The position numbers and the translations under genes are program-made. A DNA stretch of 64,000 nucleotides, taken from positions 124,001 through 188,000 of the forward strand of contig CAVSUR010000014.1 in NCBI GenBank assembly GCA_963731285.1. Reading direction: 5' to 3'. Below the pieces are notes generated by a model. That model did not search any database and was not told the origin of the DNA. It saw only the letters and a list, made by a program, of their open reading frames with translations. This DNA is from CAVSUR01 sp963731285 (lineage in GTDB: Bacteria; Actinomycetota; Actinomycetes; Streptosporangiales; Streptosporangiaceae). Positions 34,222-43,116 of the stretch are shown here, piece by piece; within the stretch, counting starts at the first letter, position 1, and every line of letters begins with the position of its first letter.

Positions 34222-34272
34222 TAGACTTGGCGGCCGTAGCCGCGAGTGATTAACCCGCGCCCTCAGGCGGGT
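34222..34272 (+). promoter_or_regulatory. tig promoter and leader hairpin
   Basis: TAGACT at 34222-34227 fits the TANNNT -10 pattern. A dyad ACCCGC (34253-34258) / GCGGGT (34267-34272) with an 8-nt loop falls in the predicted ~80-nt leader, 40 nt before the tig start. The hairpin could tune translation or mRNA stability. The remaining 34080-34312 gap shows no tRNA or gene. Confidence 0.35.
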
Positions 34273-34312
34273 AAGCCCACCCTCCGGCCGGGAACCCCCG
34301 AGGAGATCGTCC

Positions 34313-35743
34313 GTGAAGACCGACGTCGAAGAGCTCAGCCCGACCCGTGTGCGGCTCACCGTCGAGGTGCCGTTCGAAGAGCTCAAGCCGAACCTCGACC
34401 ATGCCTACCGCGAGGTCGGCAGGCAGGTCAGGATCCCCGGCTTCCGGCCGGGACGGGTCCCGCCGCGGGTGATCGACCAGCGGATCGGGCGCGGACCGGT
34501 GCTCGAGCAGGCCGTCAACGAGGCCGTGCCCGAGCTGTACGGCAAGGCGCTGGCTGAGCATGAGGTGTTCGCGCTGGGCCAGCCGGAGCTGGAGATCACC
34601 AAGCTCGATGACGGCAAGGAGCTCGCGTTCACCGCCGAGGTGGACGTCCGGCCCAGCTTCGAGCTGCCCCAGCTGGACGGCCTGCCAGTCACGGTCGACG
34701 ACGCCGACGTGAGCCCGGATGACGTGGAGGAGTACCTGAGCTCGCTGGCCGAGCGGTTCGCCTCGCTCAAGGGCGCCGACCGGCCGGCCGAGGACGGCGA
34801 CTTCGTCTCGGTCGACCTGGCCGCGACGGCCGCCGGCGAGCCGGTGGAAGACGCGGAGGCCAGCGGCATCTCCTACCAGGTCGGCAGCGGCAACATGCTG
34901 GACGGCCTGGACGAGGCCCTGACCGGGATGTCGGCCGGGGAGGCCAAGACGTTCAGCGCCAAGCTGGCCGGCGGCGAGCACGCGGGCGAGACCGCCGACA
35001 TCACCGTCACCGTCGGCAGCGTCAAGGTCAAGGAGCTGCCCGAGCTGGACGACGAGTTCGCGCAGTCCGCCAGCGAATTCGACACGATCGGCGAGCTGCG
35101 GGCCGGGACGCGCCGGCAGCTGGAAACCATGCGCCGGGCCGGGCAGGCCGGGCAGGCCAGGGAGCGCGCCCTGGAGGCGCTGCTCGGCCAGATCGACATG
35201 CCGCTGCCCGAGCGGATCGTGGAGGCAGAAATCGAGCAACGGCGGCAGTCGCTGGCCGACCGGCTGGATCAGTCCGGCTCGACTCTCGGCGACTACCTGC
35301 AGGCGGTCGGCAAGTCGGCCGGGGAATTCGACGCCGAGCTCGCCGAAGACGCCCGCCGCTCGGTCAAGGCCGGCTTCATCCTGGACAAGCTGGCCGCCCA
35401 GGAGGAGATCGGCGTCGCCGAATCGGACCTGGGCCAGTACGTCACCGAGCAGGCCTACCGTCTCGGCGTGCCGCCGGACCGGCTGGCCGAGCAGCTGGCT
35501 GACCGCAGCCAGCTGAGCGCGGTGATCGCCGACGTGCTGCGATCCAAGGCGCTGACGCTGATCGCCGAGCGGGCCACGGTCACCGACACGACCGGCCGTA
35601 CCGTCGATGTGAGCCCGGCGGCCGGCCCCGATGAGAACGAGGCTGCCGAGGGCGAGGCCGGTGAGGGCGAGGCTGCCGAGCACGAGGCCGCCGAGGGCGA
35701 CGCCGAGCCGGCCGCGGACGTCGACAGCGGCGCGGCCGGCTGA
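34313..35743 (+). CDS. tig: Trigger factor (ribosome-associated chaperone)
   Basis: The 476-residue protein has the three trigger-factor domains. These are the N-terminal ribosome-binding domain with the signature GFRPGRVPPRVIDQRIG (about 44-60), the central FKBP-type peptidyl-prolyl isomerase (about 150-240, EDGDFVSVDLAATAAGEPVE) and the C-terminal helical arms with the segment RQLETMRRAGQAGQ. The last ~50 residues are an acidic Glu/Ala repeat tail (AAEGEAGEGEAAEHEAAEG). It folds nascent chains at the ribosome exit. The start is GTG 34313 with AGGAG 7 nt upstream. It heads the usual tig-clpP-clpP-clpX neighbourhood. Confidence 0.97.
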   Translation: MKTDVEELSPTRVRLTVEVPFEELKPNLDHAYREVGRQVRIPGFRPGRVPPRVIDQRIGRGPVLEQAVNEAVPELYGKALAEHEVFALGQPELEITKLDDGKELAFTAEVDVRPSFELPQLDGLPVTVDDADVSPDDVEEYLSSLAERFASLKGADRPAEDGDFVSVDLAATAAGEPVEDAEASGISYQVGSGNMLDGLDEALTGMSAGEAKTFSAKLAGGEHAGETADITVTVGSVKVKELPELDDEFAQSASEFDTIGELRAGTRRQLETMRRAGQAGQARERALEALLGQIDMPLPERIVEAEIEQRRQSLADRLDQSGSTLGDYLQAVGKSAGEFDAELAEDARRSVKAGFILDKLAAQEEIGVAESDLGQYVTEQAYRLGVPPDRLAEQLADRSQLSAVIADVLRSKALTLIAERATVTDTTGRTVDVSPAAGPDENEAAEGEAGEGEAAEHEAAEGDAEPAADVDSGAAG

Positions 35744-35812
35744 CCCGTCCCGGCCGGCTGCGCCCAGAGCGAACAGGCGGCACGGGCGGACTGTCCGGCG
35801 GTGACCGCGGGT

Positions 35813-35818
35813 TAAGGT
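35813..35818 (+). promoter_or_regulatory. -10 element upstream of clpP operon
   Basis: TAAGGT (TANNNT) lies about 75 bp before the first clpP start in an otherwise non-coding 150-bp gap and would give a leader of roughly 70 nt. No ClgR-type palindrome was recognised. Confidence 0.3.
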
Positions 35819-35893
35819 CACTGACAGGACGTTCGCATCAGGGCCAGGCAGCCGATGACGCGCCGATCCGGACTGAGCAAACAGGAGGGCACC

Positions 35894-36538
35894 GTGACCA
35901 CGCCGTCGCCAGACCAGCCCCGTGACGAGGAGGCACAGCGGATCCTCGCCCGCACGGCTGAGCAGATGCCGCTCGGGGAGCAGCTGTTCCAGCGCCTGCT
36001 GCGGCACCGGATCATCTTCCTCGGCCAGCAGGTCGACGACGATCTCGCCAACCGGATGTGCGCCGAGCTGGTGCTGCTGGCCGCCGAGGACAGCCACCGC
36101 GACATCAGCCTGTACATCAACTCCCCCGGCGGCTCGGTCAGCGCCGGCCTGGCGATCTACGACATGATGCAGTACGTGCCCAACGACGTGGCCACCTACG
36201 CGATGGGCATGGCCGCCTCGATGGGCCAGTTCCTGCTGTGCGCCGGCGCGCCGGGCAAGCGGTACGCCATGCCGCACGCGCAGGTGCTGCTGCACCAGCC
36301 CCACGGCGGCATCGGCGGCACGGCCACCGACATCAGGATTCAGGCCGAGCAGATCCTCTACCTCAAGCGCATTCTCGCCGAGCGGACGGCCCTGCACACG
36401 GGCCAGACGGTGGAGCAGATCGAGGCCGATTCCGACCGGGACCGCTGGTTCACCGCCGATGAGGCCAAGGACTACGGATTCGTCGACCATGTCGTGCGCA
36501 GCGCCACCGAGGTGCCCTCCGCGGGGCCGGTCTCGTGA
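35894..36538 (+). CDS. clpP1: ATP-dependent Clp protease proteolytic subunit (first copy)
   Basis: The 214-residue serine protease subunit has the complete triad: Ser in ATYAMGMAASMGQFLL, His in VLLHQPHGGIGG and Asp in IEADSDRDRWFTADEA. It also has the INSPGGSVSAGLAIYD segment lining the chamber. It forms the mixed ClpP1P2 barrel, which degrades proteins delivered by ClpX or ClpC. GTG 35894 is preferred because AGGAGG lies 5 nt upstream; an ATG at 35855 lacks such a site. Its stop overlaps a GTG in front of the second clpP. Confidence 0.95.
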   Translation: MTTPSPDQPRDEEAQRILARTAEQMPLGEQLFQRLLRHRIIFLGQQVDDDLANRMCAELVLLAAEDSHRDISLYINSPGGSVSAGLAIYDMMQYVPNDVATYAMGMAASMGQFLLCAGAPGKRYAMPHAQVLLHQPHGGIGGTATDIRIQAEQILYLKRILAERTALHTGQTVEQIEADSDRDRWFTADEAKDYGFVDHVVRSATEVPSAGPVS

Positions 36539-36567
36539 CGACGCCGCGCGCCAGTCAGGAGGGCATA

Positions 36568-37209
36568 ATGACGCCAGCCATCCGCCCCGCGGAGGCCAGG
36601 TACGTGCTGCCGTCGTTCGTGGAGCGGACCTCGTACGGGATCAAGGAGATGAACCCGTACAACAAGCTGTTCGAGGAGCGGATCATCTTCCTCGGCGTGC
36701 AGATCGACGACGCGTCCGCCAACGACGTCATGGCCCAGCTGATCACGCTGGAGTCGATCGACCCGGACCGTGACATCCTGATGTACATCAACTCGCCCGG
36801 CGGGTCGATGACCTCGATGATGGCGATCTACGACACGATGCAGTACATCCAGCCCGAGATCCAGACGTTCTGCCTGGGCCAGGCCGCGTCGGCGGCGGCG
36901 GTGCTGCTCGCCGCCGGCACCCAGGGCAAGCGGATGGCGCTGCCGAACTCGCGCATCCTGATCCACCAGCCGGCCATCGAGAGCGGCTACGGGCAGTCCA
37001 GTGACCTGGAGATCCAGGCGCGGGAGATCCAGCGGATGCGGTCGGCGATGGAGCACGTGCTGGCCACCCACACCGGCCGGGACGAGGAGAGCATCCGGCG
37101 GGACATCGAGCGGGACAAGTTCCTGACCGCGCACGAGGCGAAGGAGTACGGCCTCGTGGATGAAGTTCTCACGATGCTGAAGCGCAAGTCCGAGGTAGTG
37201 TCGTCTTAA
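36568..37209 (+). CDS. clpP2: ATP-dependent Clp protease proteolytic subunit (second copy)
   Basis: The 213-residue subunit has triad Ser in FCLGQAASAAAVLLAAG, His in RILIHQPAIESG and Asp in RRDIERDKFLTAHEA. ATG 36568 is preferred because CAGGAGGG lies 5 nt upstream; an upstream GTG 36535 makes a GTGA overlap with clpP1 and would add 11 residues. The pair encodes the two different rings of the actinobacterial ClpP1P2 protease and is co-transcribed. Confidence 0.95.
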   Translation: MTPAIRPAEARYVLPSFVERTSYGIKEMNPYNKLFEERIIFLGVQIDDASANDVMAQLITLESIDPDRDILMYINSPGGSMTSMMAIYDTMQYIQPEIQTFCLGQAASAAAVLLAAGTQGKRMALPNSRILIHQPAIESGYGQSSDLEIQAREIQRMRSAMEHVLATHTGRDEESIRRDIERDKFLTAHEAKEYGLVDEVLTMLKRKSEVVSS

Positions 37210-37301
37210 CGGAACTTACCCGGGCCCGGCGCCACGGCGGTTGCGGGGAGTCGCTGGCCACTACGAGGGCCGCCGACGCGGTACCGTCTAGGTCACGGCA
37301 G

Positions 37302-37347
37302 CGGCAGAATAGGTTCACAGCACGGCAGAAGTTCAGCACCGGCAGAA
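37302..37347. repeat. CGGCAGAA x3 upstream of clpX
   Basis: CGGCAGAA occurs at 37302-37309, 37323-37330 and 37340-37347; the last two sit in a near-repeat TTCA-AGCAC-GGCAGAA. The last copy abuts the clpX ribosome site AGAAGGAG. Could be a regulator site or a chance slippage product. Confidence 0.35.
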
Positions 37348-37358
37348 GGAGTATCTGG

Positions 37359-38633
37359 GTGGCACGCATCGGTGATGGCGGTGACCTGCTGAAATGCTCG
37401 TTCTGCGGAAAGAGCCAGAAGCAAGTCAAGAAGCTGATTGCCGGTCCCGGCGTGTACATCTGCGACGAGTGCATCGACCTGTGCAACGAGATCATCGAGG
37501 AAGAGCTCGCTGACCCGCCGGAGCTCAAGTGGGACAGCCTGCCCAAGCCGCGCGAGATCTACGAGTTCCTCGACTCCTATGTCATCGGCCAGGAAAAGGC
37601 CAAGAAGGGCCTGTCGGTCGCGGTCTACAACCATTACAAGCGCATCCAGTCCGGCGGCGAGCGGGCCGGCGAGGACGGCGTCGAGCTGGCCAAGTCCAAC
37701 ATCCTGCTGCTCGGCCCGACCGGGTCGGGCAAGACCCTGCTGGCGCAGACCCTGGCCCGGCTGCTCAACGTGCCGTTCGCGATCGCCGACGCGACGGCGC
37801 TGACCGAGGCCGGCTACGTCGGTGAGGATGTCGAGAACATCCTGCTCAAGCTGATCCAGGCCGCTGACTACGACGTCAAGAAGGCCGAGACCGGCATCAT
37901 CTACATCGACGAGATCGACAAGATCGCCCGCAAGAGCGAGAACCCGTCGATCACCAGGGATGTGTCCGGCGAGGGCGTCCAGCAGGCCTTGCTGAAGATC
38001 CTGGAGGGCACCACAGCCTCGGTGCCGCCGCAGGGCGGCCGCAAGCACCCGCACCAGGAGTTCATCCAGATCGACACCACCAACGTGCTGTTCATCTGCG
38101 GCGGGGCGTTCGCCGGCCTGGAGAAGATCATCGAGTCGCGGGTCGGCCGCAGCGGGATGGGCTTCGGCGCGGTGCTGCGAGTCAAGACCGACAAGTCCTT
38201 GCCCGATCCGTTCGCCGACGTCATGCCGGAGGATCTGCTCAAGTTCGGCATGATCCCCGAGTTTGTCGGCCGCCTGCCGGTCATCACCAGCGTGCACAAC
38301 CTGGACCGGGAGGCCCTGATCCAGATCCTCACGGAGCCGCGCAACGCGCTGGTGCGCCAGTACCGGCGGCTGTTCGAGCTGGACGGGGTCGACCTGGAGT
38401 TCAGCTCCGACGCGCTGGAGGCGGTGGCCGACCAGGCCGTCCTGCGGGGCACCGGCGCACGCGGGCTGCGCGCGATCCTGGAAGAGGTCCTGCTGTCGGT
38501 GATGTACGAGGTGCCGAGCCGCAAGGACGTGGAGCGGGTAGTGATCAGCGCCGAGGCGGTGCTGGAGAACGTGAACCCGACCCTGGTCCCGCGGGACGTG
38601 GCCCGCCGCACTCCGCGCGAGAAGTCGGCCTGA
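37359..38633 (+). CDS. clpX: ATP-dependent Clp protease ATP-binding subunit ClpX
   Basis: The 424-residue AAA+ unfoldase has an N-terminal zinc-binding domain (CSFCGKSQKQV, then YICDECIDLC), Walker A LLLGPTGSGKTLLAQTLA, Walker B GIIYIDEIDKIARKSE, and sensor 2 GTGARGLRAI. It also has an IGF-type ClpP-docking equivalent, seen as SGMGFGAVL. It unfolds tagged proteins and feeds ClpP1P2. The start is GTG 37359 with AAGGAG 8 nt upstream. It lies 149 bp after clpP2 with its own upstream repeats. Its 3' end is only 3 nt from the convergent ABC operon end, leaving no room for a separate terminator. Confidence 0.97.
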   Translation: MARIGDGGDLLKCSFCGKSQKQVKKLIAGPGVYICDECIDLCNEIIEEELADPPELKWDSLPKPREIYEFLDSYVIGQEKAKKGLSVAVYNHYKRIQSGGERAGEDGVELAKSNILLLGPTGSGKTLLAQTLARLLNVPFAIADATALTEAGYVGEDVENILLKLIQAADYDVKKAETGIIYIDEIDKIARKSENPSITRDVSGEGVQQALLKILEGTTASVPPQGGRKHPHQEFIQIDTTNVLFICGGAFAGLEKIIESRVGRSGMGFGAVLRVKTDKSLPDPFADVMPEDLLKFGMIPEFVGRLPVITSVHNLDREALIQILTEPRNALVRQYRRLFELDGVDLEFSSDALEAVADQAVLRGTGARGLRAILEEVLLSVMYEVPSRKDVERVVISAEAVLENVNPTLVPRDVARRTPREKSA

Positions 38634-38636
38634 CCG

Positions 38637-39362
38637 TTACTCCTGCAATTCCCCGTTGCTGATCTGCAGCACCCGGTCGGCGACGTCGATCAGCGCCCGG
38701 TCGTGGGTGGCCACGATCACCGTCACCTCGCCGCTGCGGACGACCGCCTGCAGCAGTTTCATGATCTGATCCCCGGACACCGAGTCCAGCTGCCCGGTCG
38801 GCTCGTCGGCCAGCAGCAGGCCCGCGTTGTTGGCCAGCGCCCGGGCGATCGCGACCCGCTGCTGCTCCCCGCCGGACAGCTCGTAGGGCCGCTGCTGCTC
38901 GTGCCCGGCCAGCCCGACCAGCCGCAGCAGGTCCCTGGCCCGCTGCTCGCGCCGGGCCGACGGCACGCCGGCCAGCCGCATCGGCACCCCCACGTTCTCG
39001 GCGGCGGACAGGATCGGCAGCAGCGCGAAGGTCTGGAACACCAGGCCCACCCGCTCCCGGCGCAGCCGCAGCAGCTCGTCCCGGGACAGGCCGGTGACCT
39101 CCTGCCCGCCGACCCACACCCGGCCGCTGGTCGGCCGGTCCAGCCCGGCGATCATGTTGAGCAGCGTGGTCTTGCCGGAACCCGACCGGCCGCACAGCGC
39201 GATCAGGCCGCCGGCCGCGGCGGCGAACGAGACGCCGCGCAGCGCGTGCACCGCGTTGAGCCCGGCACCGAACGTACGGGTCAGCTGCTGCACCCGGACC
39301 GCCTCGCCGCCGCCGGGCGCCGTCGCCAGCGCCGCCGACCGCTGATGCCGCCCCCCGCTCAC
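38637..39362 (-). CDS. ABC transporter ATP-binding protein (MacB/LolD type), last gene
   Basis: The 241-residue ATPase has Walker A GRSGSGKTTLLNMIAGLDRP, the MacB-type FQTFALLPILSAAENVGVPM region, signature LSGGEQQRVAIARALAN, Walker B LLLADEPTG and the H-switch IVATHD. This is the class that drives MacB/FtsX-type permeases. The start is GTG 39362, overlapping the previous ATPase stop by 4 nt (GTGA). It is the fourth gene of the minus-strand operon. Confidence 0.92.
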   Translation of the reverse strand: MSGGRHQRSAALATAPGGGEAVRVQQLTRTFGAGLNAVHALRGVSFAAAAGGLIALCGRSGSGKTTLLNMIAGLDRPTSGRVWVGGQEVTGLSRDELLRLRRERVGLVFQTFALLPILSAAENVGVPMRLAGVPSARREQRARDLLRLVGLAGHEQQRPYELSGGEQQRVAIARALANNAGLLLADEPTGQLDSVSGDQIMKLLQAVVRSGEVTVIVATHDRALIDVADRVLQISNGELQE

Positions 39363-40342
39363 CGGCCCGCCTCCTGCGGGCCGCGCCCGGCCGTGGCCGG
39401 CCGGTCCGGCCAGACGCCGACGTGGTCGGCCTCCAGCGCCAGCCGGACCCGGTCGCGCAGCTCCAGCGCGTCGACGTAGTCGCCGGGCAGCTGCAGCCGC
39501 CCGGCCCGGTCCAGCACCGCGTACTCCTGCGCCACCTGGGCGGTGTTGCCGTGCTCGTCGGTCTGGGTGTGCCGCAGCACCTCGGCGGCGATCCGGCCGT
39601 CCCTGATCGCGATCGTGCGGCCCACGTGCTCGGACACGCTCGCGTCGTGGGTCACGATCAGCACGGTGACTTCCGCCTGCGCGTTGGCGGTGCGCAGCGC
39701 GGCGAAGACCTCCTGCGCGGTCTCGGTGTCCAGCTCGCCGGTCGGCTCGTCGGCCAGCAGTACCTTGGGCTGGTTGGCCAGCGCCACCCCGACCGCGACC
39801 CGCTGCTGCTGGCCGCCGGACAGCTGCGGGACCAGCATCCCGCCGCAGTCCGCGACGCCCAGCATGTCCAGCAGCTCCCCGGCCCGGCGGCGGCGGGCGG
39901 GCCCGCGCACCCCGGCCAGCCGCATCGGCAGCGCCACGTTCTCCGCGGCGGTGAGGTGGCTCAGCAGGTTCCGGCTGGTCTGCTGCCACAAGAACCCGAC
40001 CGTCTGGCGCCGGTAGGCCAGCCGCTCCCGGCCGCCCATCGCCAGCAGGTCGTGCCCGGCCACGTAGGCCCGGCCGCCGGTCGGCCGGTCCAGTCCGGCC
40101 AGGATGCCGAGCAGCGTGGACTTGCCGCTGCCCGAGGCCCCGATCAGGGCGGTCAGCTCGCCGGGCTCGATGACCAGGTCCAGCCCCTGCAGGGCCTGCA
40201 CTTCGATCCCGGCGACCTGGTAGATCCGCACCACCCGGTCGCAGAAGATCATCGCCGTGCCGCGGCCGGGCCCGGCTGCGGCACGGCCCCCGTCCGGCTG
40301 GCCGCCCGCGGCGATCAGGTTGTCAATGGCGGACATCTTCAC
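39359..40342 (-). CDS. ABC transporter ATP-binding protein (MacB type), third gene
   Basis: The 327-residue ATPase has Walker A IGASGSGKSTLLGILAGLDR, FLWQQTSRNLLSHLTAAENV, signature LSGGQQQRVAVGVALAN, Walker B VLLADEPTGELD and switch IVTHD. It carries about 100 extra C-terminal residues (from about 240) that include HTQTDEHGNTAQVAQEYAVL and a domain LPGDYVDALELRDRVRLALE not seen in the fourth-gene ATPase; this resembles a small SpoVT/AbrB-like strand module often fused to such ATPases. The start is GTG 40342, overlapping the permease stop (GTGA). Confidence 0.9.
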   Translation of the reverse strand: MKMSAIDNLIAAGGQPDGGRAAAGPGRGTAMIFCDRVVRIYQVAGIEVQALQGLDLVIEPGELTALIGASGSGKSTLLGILAGLDRPTGGRAYVAGHDLLAMGGRERLAYRRQTVGFLWQQTSRNLLSHLTAAENVALPMRLAGVRGPARRRRAGELLDMLGVADCGGMLVPQLSGGQQQRVAVGVALANQPKVLLADEPTGELDTETAQEVFAALRTANAQAEVTVLIVTHDASVSEHVGRTIAIRDGRIAAEVLRHTQTDEHGNTAQVAQEYAVLDRAGRLQLPGDYVDALELRDRVRLALEADHVGVWPDRPATAGRGPQEAGR

Positions 40343-43116
40343 CTGGCTTCCTCCTGCCGGAGTTCGGCGGCCAGTGCACGCCGGCCCGAGACGACATTCT
40401 CGGCGGCGGCGATGATCGCCGCCACCACGATGACCACGGCCGCGGGCAGCAGCATGCCCGGCAGCCAGGCGCGCACCGGCACCGGCAGCGCCGAGCCGGT
40501 GAACACCGTCAGGTTAAGCGCCGGGCCGGTCACCGCGGCTAGCACGTACCCGGCCAGCACCATGCCGGCCACCCCCACCAGCAGCTGCGGCCCGGCCTCG
40601 GTCAGGGCCAGCGCCCGGGACTGGCGGCTGGCCATGCCGAGCGCGTTCAGCCGGGTGACCAGCTGGCCCCGGCTGCGCGCCGACGCGGCCAGCGCCAGCA
40701 CGATCGCCACCGCGCCGAACAGGATCGCCACCACCACCCCGAGCAGGTACAGCCCGGCGGCGGCATGCTGCACCGGCGAGTCGGCCAGCTGACGCAGCAC
40801 CTGCGCCCGGAGCGTTAGCTGGCCGCCCGGCACCTGGCGGGCGACGGCCGTGCGCAGCGCGGGAGCGCTGATGGCCGGCCCGCTGAGCAGCAGCGTCTGC
40901 GGCCACGGCAGCTCAGGGAACCGGGAAACCGACCAGCTCGGCAGCAGCACGAACGGGCCGCCGGCCGGGCTGGCCGGGGTGGCGCCGATGGTGCCGGCCA
41001 CCCGGACCGGCTGCCGGATGCCGCCGACGGCCAGCGTCAGCACCTGGCCGGCCCGGACCGGGCCGAGCGCCGCCGAGGCCAGCACCGGGATCGGCTGGCC
41101 CGGCGGCCCGAGCCGCCCGCCCAGCGCCGCGGGCGGGAAGCCCGGCCACGGGGTTCCTCGGGCCACCGCGGCGTAGCTGGCCGGGTCGGCCACCACCAGC
41201 CCGACCCGCCGCGGGCCGCCCCGGGCCGGCAGGGTCGCGTCGAACACCGAGTTGGGGTCGGCCACGAGGGCCGGGGCCACCTGCTGGACGCCGGGCACCG
41301 CGCGGATCCGGCGCATCACCGCGGCGCTGATCGTGTTATTCCCGGGCGCCCTGATCATCGCGTCGGCGCCCGTCTGCTGCCAGGCCGTGGCCGCCTGGCC
41401 CGCTGCGACCGAATGGCTGACCATGGCGCCGAACGCGGCCAGGCTCAGGCTCAGCACCAGCACCAGGGCCGGCACGATCGCGGCCAGCCGGGACCGGGCG
41501 GCCCGGGCCAGGCCGATAAATCCGACCGGCCCGGCCGTCGCCGAGCCGGCCGCCACCAGCGGGCGCACCGCCAGCGGGTAGAGGCGGGCCACCACCAGGG
41601 CCGCCACCCCGGCGGCCAGCACCGGGCTGGCGTCCGTGTAGATATCGGCCCCGGTGGCCGCCCCGCGCTGGCGCAGCGCGACCAGCGAGCCGGCCGCGAC
41701 GATCAGGAAGGTGACCTCGGCGACGATGCGCCGCGGCGAGCTGCGGGCGGCGGCCAGGTCGGCCCGGCCGGGCTGAGCGCGAGTCCGCCGGTGCGCCCAG
41801 GCCGCGATCGCGGTCGGCCCGGCCAGCGTGACCGCGAGGGTGAGGACGTCCAGCCTCGCCGCGGCCGCGGTCCCGCCGGCCGGCGTGACCACGGCCGCCA
41901 GCAGCGACCCGGCGGCCACCGCCGGCACCGTGATCACCGCAGTCCTGGCCAGCATCCGGGCGGCCACCTGCCGGGTCGCTCCGCCGCGCGCCCGCACCAG
42001 CGCCAGCTCGGCCTCGTGCGCGCCGGCCACCAGGGCGGAGCAGGCCAGCACGAGCAGCAGGCCCGCCACTACCAGGCCGGTCAGCAGCAGCGACTCGATC
42101 GCCTCGCTGGCCTGCGCGGCGGCCAGGTATCCGGTCAGCTCGTCGGCCAGGGCGGTGCTGGTCGTCGGCAGGGTCCTGGCGAGGCCGCCCAGCTGGCCCG
42201 CCACCCGGGCCGCAGCGCCGCCCGAGATCAGCCCGGTGACCTGGCTCAGCACGGTCCCCAGCTGGCCGGTGGTGAGGCCGTGCAGGTCCAGCGGGATTCC
42301 CCAGGTGCCGGTGAACTCCAGGCCCGGCTGGGCTGCCTGCAGCGCGGTGAGCTCGCTGCTGCCGACCAGGATGCCGCCCGCCCACTCGTTGCCCTGCTGC
42401 TCCAGCTCCGGGGCCAGCATCAACGGGTTGGCCTGCCAGTACAAGGCGGCGGGCGCGCGGGGCACGATGATGCCGGTGATCCGCAGCAGTACTCCGGGAT
42501 CGCCCGGTGCCCCCGGCCCCAGGTTCACGGTCGACCCGGGCGTGAGCCCGAACCGGGCGGCGACCGCCGGGGTCGCCGCGGCCTGCAGCGTCACCGCGCG
42601 CCGGGTCGCAGTCGCGGTCCGCGGCATGGTCCCGGCGAGCAGCCGGCTGTGCGCGGCCAGCCCGGAGCGCCAGCTGACGTCCAGCCCGGGCGGGAACCGC
42701 AGCACGGCGCGCGGGGCCGGGTTGAGCACGGTGCGCGCGGGGGTGGCGGCGCCGGTCCACGACTGTCCCCGCGCCGCGGCCAGCGGCGCCCGGAAGTGCC
42801 GCAGGAACGCGGTCAGGCCGTAGTGTTCCAGCCTGGAGTTGGTGATCCCGCCCGCCGCCGCGGGCTCTGCCTGCCACTGGGAGGTCACCGAGATGCTGGC
42901 CGCGGACGCGGGCAGCCCGGCCAGCACCTGGGCCAGCGCGCGATCCTCGGCACCGGCCCGCTGCCGCGGTCCGGCCGCGGCCACGAACGCGGTAAGCAGC
43001 GCGACCAGCGCCAGCGCCAGCGCCGGGCCGAGCCCGGCCTGGCCCGCCGCCAGCCGGGCCGCCCGGCCGCGGCCCGGCCGGGACCGGCCGGGCCTGGCGG
43101 CCGCCGCGGCGGTCAT
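40339..43116 (-). CDS. FtsX-type ABC permease, 925 residues
   Basis: The permease has one N-terminal helix (LGPALALALVALLTAFVAAA), a large extracytoplasmic region (about 60-350), then a first FtsX transmembrane unit with LLLTGLVVAGLLLVLACSAL. A second extracytoplasmic region and a C-terminal FtsX unit follow (LYLLGVVVAILFGAVAIVLA and LLPAAVVIVVAAIIAAAENV). This is the large-permease class that exports or presents lipids, peptides or proteins with MacB-type ATPases. ATG 43116 overlaps the upstream permease stop (ATGA). The far longer open frame to 45804 is a shadow of the upstream gene. Confidence 0.9.
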   Translation of the reverse strand: MTAAAAARPGRSRPGRGRAARLAAGQAGLGPALALALVALLTAFVAAAGPRQRAGAEDRALAQVLAGLPASAASISVTSQWQAEPAAAGGITNSRLEHYGLTAFLRHFRAPLAAARGQSWTGAATPARTVLNPAPRAVLRFPPGLDVSWRSGLAAHSRLLAGTMPRTATATRRAVTLQAAATPAVAARFGLTPGSTVNLGPGAPGDPGVLLRITGIIVPRAPAALYWQANPLMLAPELEQQGNEWAGGILVGSSELTALQAAQPGLEFTGTWGIPLDLHGLTTGQLGTVLSQVTGLISGGAAARVAGQLGGLARTLPTTSTALADELTGYLAAAQASEAIESLLLTGLVVAGLLLVLACSALVAGAHEAELALVRARGGATRQVAARMLARTAVITVPAVAAGSLLAAVVTPAGGTAAAARLDVLTLAVTLAGPTAIAAWAHRRTRAQPGRADLAAARSSPRRIVAEVTFLIVAAGSLVALRQRGAATGADIYTDASPVLAAGVAALVVARLYPLAVRPLVAAGSATAGPVGFIGLARAARSRLAAIVPALVLVLSLSLAAFGAMVSHSVAAGQAATAWQQTGADAMIRAPGNNTISAAVMRRIRAVPGVQQVAPALVADPNSVFDATLPARGGPRRVGLVVADPASYAAVARGTPWPGFPPAALGGRLGPPGQPIPVLASAALGPVRAGQVLTLAVGGIRQPVRVAGTIGATPASPAGGPFVLLPSWSVSRFPELPWPQTLLLSGPAISAPALRTAVARQVPGGQLTLRAQVLRQLADSPVQHAAAGLYLLGVVVAILFGAVAIVLALAASARSRGQLVTRLNALGMASRQSRALALTEAGPQLLVGVAGMVLAGYVLAAVTGPALNLTVFTGSALPVPVRAWLPGMLLPAAVVIVVAAIIAAAENVVSGRRALAAELRQEEAR

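Noticed and set aside
34080..34312. A tRNA gene before tig
   Set aside because: Such a gene is common there in other genomes, but no cloverleaf or T-loop motif (GTTCRANNC) could be found.
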